From Acidobacteriota bacterium (GTDB taxonomy: Bacteria > Acidobacteriota > UBA6911 > RPQK01 > JADFOI01): a DNA stretch of 17,570 nt. Each line of letters starts with the position of its first letter. The first letter of the stretch is position 1. This document shows, one piece after another, positions 1-7,837 of this stretch. The notes below the pieces were generated by a model. It searched no databases and had not been told where the DNA came from. It saw nothing but the letters and a program-made list of their open reading frames with translations. The translations under genes were made by a program, and so were the position numbers. The stretch lies in assembly GCA_027295745.1 (NCBI GenBank), contig JAPUKI010000264.1:1-17570 (forward strand). Reading direction: 5' to 3'.

Positions 1-9
1 GTCCCTACA

Positions 10-37
10 TTTCCCGGACGAGGGAGAAACCGGGAAA
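10..37. repeat. Short inverted repeat upstream of the operon
   Basis: TTTCCCGG (10-17) is the exact reverse complement of CCGGGAAA (30-37), with a 12-nt loop. Neither strand has a T-run immediately after the stem, so it does not look like a standard intrinsic terminator. It may be the end of an upstream transcription unit or a protein-binding site; the window starts too close to decide. Confidence 0.35.
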
Positions 38-113
38 AAATGGCTCTTCCCCCTTTTTCGTCGCATCTTATACATTTCCCTGCTCGATTCGGTTCTATCT
101 TTTCCGAAAATCC

Positions 114-122
114 TGATATGAT
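114..122 (+). promoter_or_regulatory. Candidate extended -10 promoter for the eight-gene operon
   Basis: TG-A-TATGAT matches an extended -10 element (TGn followed by five of six TATAAT positions), about 40 nt before the first start codon. I see no good TTGACA-like -35 at 16-18 nt spacing, which fits the extended -10 class but also weakens the call. A second weak candidate is TATACA at 69-74. No other intergenic gap in the operon shows a better promoter. Confidence 0.3.
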
Positions 123-162
123 GAAGGGACATTGGCGTCCAACCAAGTAGCCAGGATCAACC

Positions 163-2478
163 ATGGAAAGTCTATTCACCTTCCTCTTTAAATACCGACC
201 TTTCTTTTTTCAAAGAGGAGAGTTCACCTTCCAGTGGGGCTTCAGCTACTGGATAGTTGGCCTAATGATCCTTGCTCTTTCGGTCCTGCTTTTCCTGGTC
301 TATCGCCACAGGTTGCTCTATCTCAAGGGAAAGTCGGGCTGGACACTCTTGACCCTTCGCTGCAGCTTCTTCCTCCTTCTCTTCCTCTTGACCATGAGGC
401 CGAGTCTGGTCCTCTCGAGGCTGGTTCCCCAAGAGAACTTGCTGGCTGTTTTGGTCGATAATTCTCGGAGTATGGGTCTTCCCACCGAGATGAACCAACC
501 AAGAGGTCAGACGGCGCTGGAGCTGTTCAATGGGGAATCAGACTTCCAGAAGGCACTGGATGAGAGATTCTATGTTCGACTTTTCCGTTTTGACTCACGG
601 GTTCAGAGAGTCGAAGAGTCTCTCGATCTGGATTGGCAGGGAGACCAAACCAACATCGTCAGTGGATTGGAAGGGGTATTGGCGGAGACAAAGAATTTAC
701 CCCTGGCCGGAATTCTCCTTTTCACAGATGGCTCCGACAACAGCTACCGAGACTTCCAGGAAGTTCTCGCTGAATTGAAGGTTCGCCAGATTCCCGTTCA
801 CACCATCGGTCTCGGTCCCGAGTCACTGAAGCAGGACGTGGAGATCACTCACGTGAGTGCACCCCGGGTTTCCATACCCGAGACCATTTCAGTTGCACGT
901 GTGACTTTCCGGCACAACGGCTTCGGTGGGAGTCGCGGACGGCTGGAAGTTCGAGAGGGAAACTCCCTGGTAAAGACACAGGAAATCCACTTTCCGCGAG
1001 ACTCCGAGACCTTTACCGTTGACGTGAAGATCATACCTAAGTCTGAGGGAATAAGGAGTTATACCTTCTCCCTGGAGCCACTGGAAGGCGAAGAAATCGA
1101 GGAGAACAACTCTCGAACCACCATTATTGAGGTCAAAAACCTGGCTGCCCGGGTTCTCTATGTCGAAGGACATCCGCGCTGGGAATATAAATTTATCCGC
1201 CGTTCTATGAGCGAAGACAAAAATGTTCACCTGGTAACATTGCTGCGCACAGCTCTGAACAAATTTTACCGTCAGGGAATAGAAGAAGAGACCACCTTGG
1301 CAGCCGGCTTTCCCGCTGAAAGAGAAGAGCTCTTCGAGTATCAGGGCATCATCTTTGGGAGTGTTGAGTCCTCGTTCTTTACCTACCAGCAGATGGAAAT
1401 GGTACGTGATTTTGTGGGGAAGCGAGGGGGCGGGTTCATGATGTTAGGGGGCAGTGCTTCCTTCGGTGCCGGTCGATATCAGAATACTCCCATTGAGGAA
1501 ATACTCCCAGTCTGGCTGCAGGACAGCGATGAAGATTCTGTCGACTCTGAGTCGCTGTATGTCCAGGGAGAAAGCAGGCTGCGATTGACAGACCAGGGCC
1601 GGCAGCATCCCGCACTCCAGCTTTCGCTGGCAGAAGACCCGAGCGTTTCGGAGTGGGATGATGTTCCGGTGTTGACGGATTGGAATGTCGTACGAGAGAT
1701 CAAATCGGGGGCCACGGTTCTGGCCCGACTGGATAAATCCTCGAGTCTGGATTCCAACCAGCCGGACGATCCGTTGGTCGTTTTTCAACGATACGGGCGC
1801 GGCCACACCTTAGCCCTTCTGACCGGCAGCAGCTGGCGCTGGCAGATGCTTGAAGATCACGAGGATCAAAAACACGAGATCTTTTGGAGACAGATCCTGC
1901 GCTGGTTGGTCAATTCTGCAAAGGATCCCATCACCCTTGAAACAAAGCGCGAGGTCTACTCACAAAACGAGCTGGTCGATATTCGAGCCGAGGTGCATGA
2001 CAAGGCTTTCAATCGAATCAATGACGCTCGGGTTGAGGCCACTATTACCTCTCCCTCCGGAGAGACATTCAAGCTGCCCCTTCAGTGGGACGCTCGTGAC
2101 GATGGAGTCTATCGGGGTCAGTTGGCGCCTCATGAAGACGGTTTCTATGTGGTTGAAATTGAGGCTGAGTCCAGTGCCTTTGCCGAAGACGAGAACCCTC
2201 CGCGGGCCAAGACCTCCTTTCTGACCTCCACCGGGACACGGGAATATTTTGAGGCATTCCAGAAAAGGGACTTTCTGGAGAAGCTGGCACAGGAAACGGG
2301 TGGAAACTATTACACGGTGTCCGATGTGGAAAGGTTACCGGAAGAAATTCTCTATACGCAATCTCAAACATCCATAGTCGAAGTGCTCGATCTCTGGGAT
2401 ATGCCATTCAATTTCCTATTGCTCATGGGCTTGCTTTTTGGTGAGTGGATACTTCGCAAGCGACGGGGACTGATTTAG
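163..2478 (+). CDS. VWA and glutamine-amidotransferase-like domain membrane protein
   Basis: Seen: two N-terminal membrane segments (about residues 28-46 and 61-78), then a VWA domain with an intact metal-binding MIDAS (D99-N-S101-R-S103, T163, TDGSD at 188-192). An immunoglobulin-like stretch (about 225-325) follows, then a class-I amidotransferase-like fold (VEGHPRWEYK from about 334; GGGFMMLGGSASFGAGRY at 422-439) and a final membrane helix near 749-764. The amidotransferase nucleophile Cys is absent: the elbow reads G-G-S-A-S, so glutaminase activity is not expected. The middle of the protein should be periplasmic, anchored at both ends. The start is supported by AGGA six bases before ATG. 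This layout is typical of large VWA proteins in MoxR-linked clusters, which are presumed to be metal-dependent binding scaffolds; the ligand is unknown. It is the first gene of the operon. Confidence 0.85.
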   Translation: MESLFTFLFKYRPFFFQRGEFTFQWGFSYWIVGLMILALSVLLFLVYRHRLLYLKGKSGWTLLTLRCSFFLLLFLLTMRPSLVLSRLVPQENLLAVLVDNSRSMGLPTEMNQPRGQTALELFNGESDFQKALDERFYVRLFRFDSRVQRVEESLDLDWQGDQTNIVSGLEGVLAETKNLPLAGILLFTDGSDNSYRDFQEVLAELKVRQIPVHTIGLGPESLKQDVEITHVSAPRVSIPETISVARVTFRHNGFGGSRGRLEVREGNSLVKTQEIHFPRDSETFTVDVKIIPKSEGIRSYTFSLEPLEGEEIEENNSRTTIIEVKNLAARVLYVEGHPRWEYKFIRRSMSEDKNVHLVTLLRTALNKFYRQGIEEETTLAAGFPAEREELFEYQGIIFGSVESSFFTYQQMEMVRDFVGKRGGGFMMLGGSASFGAGRYQNTPIEEILPVWLQDSDEDSVDSESLYVQGESRLRLTDQGRQHPALQLSLAEDPSVSEWDDVPVLTDWNVVREIKSGATVLARLDKSSSLDSNQPDDPLVVFQRYGRGHTLALLTGSSWRWQMLEDHEDQKHEIFWRQILRWLVNSAKDPITLETKREVYSQNELVDIRAEVHDKAFNRINDARVEATITSPSGETFKLPLQWDARDDGVYRGQLAPHEDGFYVVEIEAESSAFAEDENPPRAKTSFLTSTGTREYFEAFQKRDFLEKLAQETGGNYYTVSDVERLPEEILYTQSQTSIVEVLDLWDMPFNFLLLMGLLFGEWILRKRRGLI

Positions 2479-2481
2479 CGC

Positions 2482-2505
2482 GTAGAGAGAAAGAGAGAGA
2501 AGACA
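2482..2505 (+). promoter_or_regulatory. GA-rich leader with GTAGAGAGA core (junction 1)
   Basis: GTAGAGAGA at 2482-2490 opens a nearly pure purine tract between the VWA gene and the pseudo-caspase gene. The same 9-mer recurs at 6771-6779, 10816-10824 and 10842-10850, in other gaps of this operon. It can provide Shine-Dalgarno-like GAG sequences, and 2484-2498 is complementary to 2577-2591 inside the gene. Confidence 0.45.
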
Positions 2506-3510
2506 GTGAAGAGAGGAAGAGAAGAACAGAGAATGACTTGTGTTGGGCACGCTTTCTTCTTCTCTCTTTCTCTCCTTCTCTCTTTCTCTCTCTTCTCACC
2601 CTGTGCGTTCGCACAGGGTGAGAAGGTATGTATTATCATCACCGGGTTGGGGGGGATGCCCGAGTATGAGGAGAACTTTCTCAACTGGGCTCGTCAAACA
2701 GAGGCGCTCTTCAGGGATGAACTCGAGAGCATCGTTTATCGCATCGATGCCCGACAACAGAAAAAGAGCGACATACTCCAACTCTTTGATCAAGTCTCCT
2801 CATCTCCACCTTCAGGGGAGGTGTGGCTGTTCCTGATTGGGCACGCCAGCCACGATAACCGACACTACAAGTTCAATATCTCCGGACCCGATTTGACTGA
2901 CGAGGAGATCAAAACCTTTCTCGACGCCCTGGGGAGCGTGAGAACTTTCCTGATCGCTGCCACCAGCGCCAGCGGTATCCTCGCCTCCCAGTTGGGTCAA
3001 GAGAATAGGGTGATCGTCACTGCCACAAAAAATGAATTAGAAAGACAACCTCCCCTCTTCATGTCCTTCTTTCTGGAAGCCGTCACCTCTGAGGAGGCCG
3101 ACATGGATAAAGATGACAAGGTGTCACTGTTGGAAGCGTTTCTCTTCAGCCATAAGAAGGTGGCTGCCTGGTTTGAAGACAAGGGACGTATTCAAACGGA
3201 ACACTCCATGTTGGAAGACCACGGCCAGGTTCGCCTGGACAAGGACAACATCCTGGAGAGAGATCCAAGCAGCCAGGGCACTCTTCTTGCCTCCATGGCC
3301 TACCTCACCCCATCCGTCGAGCGAATGTACGGCAGCGCAGAAGCTGCACAGTTGGCTTCGCTAAAGGTGGAGATCGAGCGTGAAATCGAGGACTTGAAGT
3401 TTCGCAAAAACCAGCTTCCAGAAGACGACTATTACCGCCTCCTGGAAGAGCTTTTGGTGAAACTGGCCATCCTCAATGAAAGCATTGAACAGTTGGAGGA
3501 TGGACCGTGA
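2506..3510 (+). CDS. Exported clan-CD (caspase/C13)-like protein lacking the catalytic Cys
   Basis: Seen: a GTG start gives a basic n-region (KRGREEQR), a hydrophobic F/L/S-rich core and a likely signal-peptidase I site at A-F-A|Q (about 34-37). The mature part has a predicted beta-strand plus GH motif (LFLIGHAS, H113), as in caspase/legumain-type peptidases. It also has a second strand ending A-A-T-S-A-S-G (151-157), where active members carry D-x-C-x-S-G. The Cys is therefore replaced, and the protein is probably a pseudo-peptidase or uses Ser. D199-x-D201-x-D203...V206...E210 matches a canonical EF-hand calcium loop. The C-terminus (about 280-330) is charged and helical, probably coiled coil. 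An in-frame ATG at 2533 is an alternative start but lacks a charged n-region. The gene overlaps the next by four bases (GTGA). From memory, similar proteins sit beside TPR proteins in Acidobacteriota; function unknown. Confidence 0.65.
   Translation: MKRGREEQRMTCVGHAFFFSLSLLLSFSLFSPCAFAQGEKVCIIITGLGGMPEYEENFLNWARQTEALFRDELESIVYRIDARQQKKSDILQLFDQVSSSPPSGEVWLFLIGHASHDNRHYKFNISGPDLTDEEIKTFLDALGSVRTFLIAATSASGILASQLGQENRVIVTATKNELERQPPLFMSFFLEAVTSEEADMDKDDKVSLLEAFLFSHKKVAAWFEDKGRIQTEHSMLEDHGQVRLDKDNILERDPSSQGTLLASMAYLTPSVERMYGSAEAAQLASLKVEIEREIEDLKFRKNQLPEDDYYRLLEELLVKLAILNESIEQLEDGP
2592..2625 (+). repeat. Perfect hairpin inside the signal-peptide coding region
   Basis: CTTCTCACCCTGTGC (2592-2606) is exactly complementary to GCACAGGGTGAGAAG (2611-2625); the inner G/C of GTTC can also pair, giving 15-16 bp. 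It codes for the end of the signal peptide of the pseudo-caspase-like protein. It lies directly next to a CT-rich tract whose segment 2577-2591 is exactly complementary to the GA-rich segment 2484-2498 ahead of the gene. The two stems could stack, with both possible start codons in the enclosed loop. Confidence 0.7.
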
Positions 3511-6002
3511 AACGGCTGGTCTTTCTCCTCTTCACTCTCTCGACTGCCCTTGCCTACCAGGCGAGTTCTGCATCGGATCGAGCGCCCGTCGAACTCTTGA
3601 ACGAGGTCCAGCAATTGATGCAGCGGGGTCGCTACAGCCAGGCAGAAGAGCAGTTGAAAAGTGCCTCCGATTTGGATCCCTTTGTTTTGCGGCTTCTGGT
3701 GGAGCTCACGACCCGCGAAGGAAGAAGAGGTGAAGCGGACATTTACGCGCGAAGGCTTCTGGGCCTCTACCAATCAGGTCAGCTAAGCACTTCCCAGGAG
3801 ATCGCTCAGGCTGCTTATGCGTCAGGACAGCTCGCCTTGTGGCAAGATGCCAACCAACTCTTCATGGAAGCTGCAGCGATCCAACCCGTTTCTGTCTCGC
3901 TGTTTGTCGACTGGGGCAACCTCTACCTGACCAAGTATAATTCGAGTGAAGCCGAATCGATCTTTCAAGACGGAATCCAAGCCGGCCAGCCCTCTTCAGG
4001 ATACTCTCGTTGGGGAGTTGATGCCGCCTATGTGGGAGTGGCACAGGCTTTCGAAGGCCAGTTTAAGCCGGGCAGTGGCGAGGGCCTTACCAAGGCGCTT
4101 GAGCTGAACTCCCAAAATCTAGAAGCCTTGGCCTTGAAAGCTTCGCTCGCTATCGGAGATAAGGACTGGCAAGGTGCCCGTGACTCGATCGAAAAGGGAC
4201 TCGAGATCAACGAACTCTATCTCCCTCTGTTGGAGCTCAAGTGTGCTTACCTCTATTTCCGGGGAGAGAGCGAAGAATTTCAAAAGCTCCAACAACAAGT
4301 TCTCGAGATCAATCCAAATAATGGCGATCTTTTTGAAACACTCGGGGATCTGGCCATCACCAACCGGCGCATTGAGAAGGCGACCGAGTTTTATCGGGAA
4401 GCACTGGAGCGAAACCCCCGACAGGAATCCGCCCGCGCGGCCCTGGGTCTCAATCTGCTTCGCTTGGGCCAGGAGGAAGAGGGCACGCGAGTCCTGGAAG
4501 AGGCTTACACCAACGATCCCTTTAACATCTGGACGGTCAATACACTCAGACTGCTGGATAGCTTAGATTCCTTTGTCCGGTTCGAAACTCCACATTTCAG
4601 ATTCAAGTTGCATGAAAAGGAGGCCGCTGCCCTCAGACCTTACGTGGAGGAGCTAGCGGAGAGAAGCTTGAGAACTTTGGAGCAGAGATATAATCACCAG
4701 ATCCGGGACAAGTACGTCTTTGAAATGTATCCCGACCACGAAGACTTTGCAGTTCGAACAATGGGACTCCCAGGCCTGGGAGCACTGGGTGCTACCTTTG
4801 GACGAGTCGTGGCTATGGATTCTCCCTCAGCGCGGCCCAAGGGAGAATTCCATTGGGGCTCAACGCTCTGGCATGAACTCGCACATGTGGTCACTCTCTC
4901 CCTGAGCCATGACAGAGTTCCAAGATGGTTCACAGAGGGACTCTCAATGATGGAGGAGCGCCAGGCAGGTGAAGGATGGGGAGACTATCTCAACATTGGC
5001 TTTGTGAGAGCTTACCAGAACGACGATCTACTCCCCCTGGCAGAACTGAACTCCGGATTTGAGCGCCCCAAATCTGGCCAACACCTGACCATAGCTTACT
5101 TCCAGGCTGGATGGATCTGCGAGTTTCTGGCTTCACGCTATGGATTTGAGGCCATCACAGCCATGCTGGTCGCCTTTGGAGAAGAACTCTCCACGGAAGA
5201 AGTTTTCCAACAAGTTCTGGGTACCTCGGTGGAAGAAATTGATCGGCAGTTTCGCCAAGAAATGGATGAAACTCTGAAACCGCTCATGGAACCGCTTAAG
5301 GCTCCCGAAGAGTTCTCCTATGTGAACCTGCTTCTCGGTGAAGGCGCAGAGGAGTTGGAAGGCGAGGAAGGTTCAGAAGAAGCTTTAGAACACGATTTGG
5401 ACACCTTGCTGAGCGCCTGGCAAGCTTCTCCTGACAATTATTTCCTCAATCTTCGCCTGGGAGCCAGACTGAACTCTGCAGGTCGCCTCCAGGAGGCGAT
5501 TCCTTATTTTGAAAAGGCGCTGGAGATATTCCCCACTCTGGCAGGAAGAGGAAGTCCTTATCAGCTGCTCTCGGAAATCTATGAAGAGACGGGCCAGATG
5601 GACAAGGCTCTTGCAATACGTCAGCGCTGGTGGCGGGCAGCGCCTCTGTTCACTGAGAATGCTCACCAAGTGGCGAGTCTGCTTTCCGACAGAAATAGAC
5701 CGCAGGAGGCAGCAAAGTACCTGGAAGAAGTCATGTATGTGGATCCATTTCAACCTGAAACCCATCAAAGGCTGGGAGATCTCTATCTACAGACCAGTGA
5801 GGTGGAAAAGGCGGTGCGGGAGTTTACGGTGTTTTTAAGTCTCAGTCCTGTTGACGCGGCGGCGGCCCACTATAAACTGGCCCAGGCTCTCTTTCAATCG
5901 GAAGACCGGCAGGGCGCCCGCCATCACGTGCTGTTATCCTTGGAGATTGCACCGGCCTACCAGGAGGCCCAAAAGCTACTCTTGCAACTGGTTCGAAGAT
6001 GA
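3507..6002 (+). CDS. TPR protein with gluzincin-type (peptidase MA-like) zinc protease domain
   Basis: Seen: an N-terminal signal peptide (MKRLVFLLF..., cleavage likely after about residue 22) and tetratricopeptide-like helical repeats to about residue 350. A metallopeptidase core follows (about 360-585) with H456-E457-L-A-H460 and W-F-T-E477-G-L-S downstream, then more TPRs from about 630 to the end. HExxH plus a distal Glu is the zinc site of gluzincins (M1/MA clan), and the W-F-x-E-G-x-x context is typical of the peptidase MA-like family, so catalytic residues appear intact. It is probably a periplasmic protease whose TPRs bind protein partners; the substrate is unknown. The GTG start at 3507 overlaps the previous stop (GTGA) and has GGAGGA six bases upstream. 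The following gene overlaps its stop by ATGA, so this gene is coupled on both sides. Confidence 0.85.
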   Translation: MKRLVFLLFTLSTALAYQASSASDRAPVELLNEVQQLMQRGRYSQAEEQLKSASDLDPFVLRLLVELTTREGRRGEADIYARRLLGLYQSGQLSTSQEIAQAAYASGQLALWQDANQLFMEAAAIQPVSVSLFVDWGNLYLTKYNSSEAESIFQDGIQAGQPSSGYSRWGVDAAYVGVAQAFEGQFKPGSGEGLTKALELNSQNLEALALKASLAIGDKDWQGARDSIEKGLEINELYLPLLELKCAYLYFRGESEEFQKLQQQVLEINPNNGDLFETLGDLAITNRRIEKATEFYREALERNPRQESARAALGLNLLRLGQEEEGTRVLEEAYTNDPFNIWTVNTLRLLDSLDSFVRFETPHFRFKLHEKEAAALRPYVEELAERSLRTLEQRYNHQIRDKYVFEMYPDHEDFAVRTMGLPGLGALGATFGRVVAMDSPSARPKGEFHWGSTLWHELAHVVTLSLSHDRVPRWFTEGLSMMEERQAGEGWGDYLNIGFVRAYQNDDLLPLAELNSGFERPKSGQHLTIAYFQAGWICEFLASRYGFEAITAMLVAFGEELSTEEVFQQVLGTSVEEIDRQFRQEMDETLKPLMEPLKAPEEFSYVNLLLGEGAEELEGEEGSEEALEHDLDTLLSAWQASPDNYFLNLRLGARLNSAGRLQEAIPYFEKALEIFPTLAGRGSPYQLLSEIYEETGQMDKALAIRQRWWRAAPLFTENAHQVASLLSDRNRPQEAAKYLEEVMYVDPFQPETHQRLGDLYLQTSEVEKAVREFTVFLSLSPVDAAAAHYKLAQALFQSEDRQGARHHVLLSLEIAPAYQEAQKLLLQLVRR

Positions 6003-6748
6003 AACGAATATTCGGCTGGGCGCTGGCTCTCCTGATCCTCTCGATTGCACTGGTGCCCGTCCTGAGTGTGGACGAAGTGGATCCTGCCAGAGACCCGGGC
6101 GATGTCAACCTCTTTCAATTCGTTCGTATTCGTTACAACGGTTATGTGGATATTCTGGGGATGGGGCGTTTCGGCCCCCCTCCCTGGATGCATGATTACC
6201 CCCGCGCAGAAAAGAATTTTTTGAAAATTCTGCTGGAAGTCACATCCGTACAAACAACGCCTGACTCCTATCTGATCCTGGATCTTGACGATCCTGAGAT
6301 CATGAATTACCCCAGTCTCTATGTCAGTGAGCCCGGGTACTGGAACATCACGGACGAGGAAGCTGCCAACCTTCGGGAATACCTCTCTCGAGGAGGCTTT
6401 ATGATTTTTGACGATTTTCGAGGCACCCAGGAATGGAAAAACCTGACCACAGCCATGAAGAAGGTCCTTCCCGAGCGAAGCTTTCAAGAGCTTACACTGG
6501 ATGATCCCATCTTTCACTGCTTCTACGACATCGAGACACTGGACATGATTCCGCCTTACAATGTCCCGGGCAAGCCCAAGTTCTACGGCATGTTCGATGA
6601 CCAGAAGCGGCTTCTGGCTGTGGCGAACTACAATAACGACATCGGGGACTACTGGGAGTGGGCAGACGAGTCATTTACTCCCGTGAGCCTGTCCAATGAA
6701 GCTTTCAAATTTGGAGTGAACTACATCATTTATGGACTCACCCACTAA
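5999..6748 (+). CDS. DUF4159 domain protein
   Basis: Seen: a hydrophobic N-terminal helix (about residues 5-23, signal peptide or anchor), then the features I associate with DUF4159: FQFVRIRYNG early on, PRAEKNFLKIL, a Y-P-x-L-Y strand, and REYLSRGGFMIFDDFRG, which resembles a GATase-like strand-turn. The end, FKFGVNYIIYGLTH, matches the usual DUF4159 tail. Length (249 aa) fits the family. No catalytic residues are known for the family and none are obvious. The ATG overlaps the stop of the TPR-protease gene (ATGA). DUF4159 proteins regularly occur with MoxR, DUF58 and BatA-type genes, which supports a shared function in the envelope; the biochemical role is unknown. Confidence 0.85.
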   Translation: MKRIFGWALALLILSIALVPVLSVDEVDPARDPGDVNLFQFVRIRYNGYVDILGMGRFGPPPWMHDYPRAEKNFLKILLEVTSVQTTPDSYLILDLDDPEIMNYPSLYVSEPGYWNITDEEAANLREYLSRGGFMIFDDFRGTQEWKNLTTAMKKVLPERSFQELTLDDPIFHCFYDIETLDMIPPYNVPGKPKFYGMFDDQKRLLAVANYNNDIGDYWEWADESFTPVSLSNEAFKFGVNYIIYGLTH

Positions 6749-6771
6749 GCGCACAAAGCGTGCTGAGTGGG
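6741..6771 (+). other. Imperfect hairpin across the DUF4159 stop codon
   Basis: CCCACTAAGCGC (6741-6752) can pair with GTGCTGAGTGGG (6760-6771) with one mismatch and one G-U pair around a 7-nt loop. The stem includes the TAA stop codon. It is followed by an A/G-rich tract rather than T residues, so it is not a canonical intrinsic terminator. It may be an mRNA stability or processing element between the exported-protein genes and moxR. Confidence 0.4.
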
Positions 6772-6810
6772 TAGAGAGAAAGACAGAAAGAAAGAGAGAA
6801 AGAGAAAAAA
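6771..6810 (+). promoter_or_regulatory. GA-rich leader with GTAGAGAGA core (junction 2, before moxR)
   Basis: GTAGAGAGA (6771-6779) followed by A/G with only one C up to the moxR ATG at 6811. It probably serves as an unstructured ribosome-loading region with several weak GAG-type ribosome-binding sequences. It is the second occurrence of the motif seen at junction 1. Confidence 0.45.
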
Positions 6811-7836
6811 ATGGAAGAGGTAACTCAAGCTGAAGAAAGTGGCCTACAGGAACTGGTCGAGGAGATGCAGGATTCGCAGAAGAAGATCCTTCACGAACTG
6901 CGAAAGGTCATCGTTGCTCAAAACGAAGTGATCGAACAGCTATTGATCTCACTTTATGTGGGTGGACATTGTCTCATTACGGGACTTCCAGGACTGGCCA
7001 AGACGCTCCTGGTGCACAGTGTAGCGCAAACACTGGGGCTGACCTTCAAGCGCATTCAATTCACTCCTGACCTCATGCCCACCGACATTACCGGGACCGA
7101 GATCATCGAAGAAGACCCGGCTACGGGTCGCCGCCGCTTGGAATTTATCCCTGGTCCTATTTTTGCCAACGTTGTTCTGGCCGATGAGATCAATCGTACA
7201 CCTCCCAAGACTCAGGCAGCTTTGCTGGAAGCGATGCAGGAACGAGAAGTCACCACTCGGGGAATCACCTACAAATTGGACCCTCCCTTCTTCGTCCTGG
7301 CCACTCAGAACCCCCTTGAACTGGAGGGAACATATCCACTCCCTGAAGCCCAACTCGACCGGTTCATGTTCAACATCATGATTGACTATCTCCCCGCTGA
7401 GGAGGAGGTGGAAGTTGTGAAGAGGACCACGGGTGAACCGCCAGAGGGGATTGCCCAGGTGGTATCGGGCGAAGAAATTTTGCGCTATCAGGAACTTGTA
7501 AAAAAGATTCCAGCCAATGAAGAGATCGTGAGATACGCGGTTCAACTCACGGGCGCCACTCGCCCCGGCGATGGTTCTCAGCATGATTTCGTCAACGAGT
7601 GGGTGAGATACGGAGCCAGTCTGCGCGCCTCTCAATACATGGTCTTGGGAGGAAAAGCGCGAGCTCTTCTGAAGAAACGCTTCACCGTTTCCACTGAGGA
7701 CATCCGAGCCCTGGCCAAGCCCGTGCTGCGCCATCGCATCCTGACCAACTTTCATGCCGAATCGGAGGGAATCCAGCCAGACGACATCATCGAACGATTG
7801 CTGAAAGCCGTTCCGCCCCCCCAATCGGGACTTTGA
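6811..7836 (+). CDS. moxR: MoxR-family AAA+ ATPase
   Basis: Seen: Walker A G58-L-P-G-L-A-K-T65, Walker B VVLADEINR (121-129), sensor-1 ATQNP (164-168), LPEAQLDRF (177-185), and a C-terminal AAA lid. All key ATPase residues look intact and the 341-aa length is normal for MoxR proteins. MoxR ATPases are cytoplasmic, form rings, and act as chaperones for partner VWA proteins, for instance in metal-cofactor insertion or complex maturation. Here the likely clients are the VWA/DUF58 proteins encoded around it. The gene follows a 62-nt purine-rich gap, and the best ribosome-binding sequence is the weak GAGAAAGAGA just before the ATG. The next gene starts one base after its stop. Confidence 0.95.
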   Translation: MEEVTQAEESGLQELVEEMQDSQKKILHELRKVIVAQNEVIEQLLISLYVGGHCLITGLPGLAKTLLVHSVAQTLGLTFKRIQFTPDLMPTDITGTEIIEEDPATGRRRLEFIPGPIFANVVLADEINRTPPKTQAALLEAMQEREVTTRGITYKLDPPFFVLATQNPLELEGTYPLPEAQLDRFMFNIMIDYLPAEEEVEVVKRTTGEPPEGIAQVVSGEEILRYQELVKKIPANEEIVRYAVQLTGATRPGDGSQHDFVNEWVRYGASLRASQYMVLGGKARALLKKRFTVSTEDIRALAKPVLRHRILTNFHAESEGIQPDDIIERLLKAVPPPQSGL

Positions 7837-7837
7837 G

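Noticed and set aside
5957..6517. 186-codon minus-strand frame
   Set aside because: Antisense shadow of the DUF4159 gene and the end of the TPR-protease gene; no ribosome-binding site or recognisable domain.
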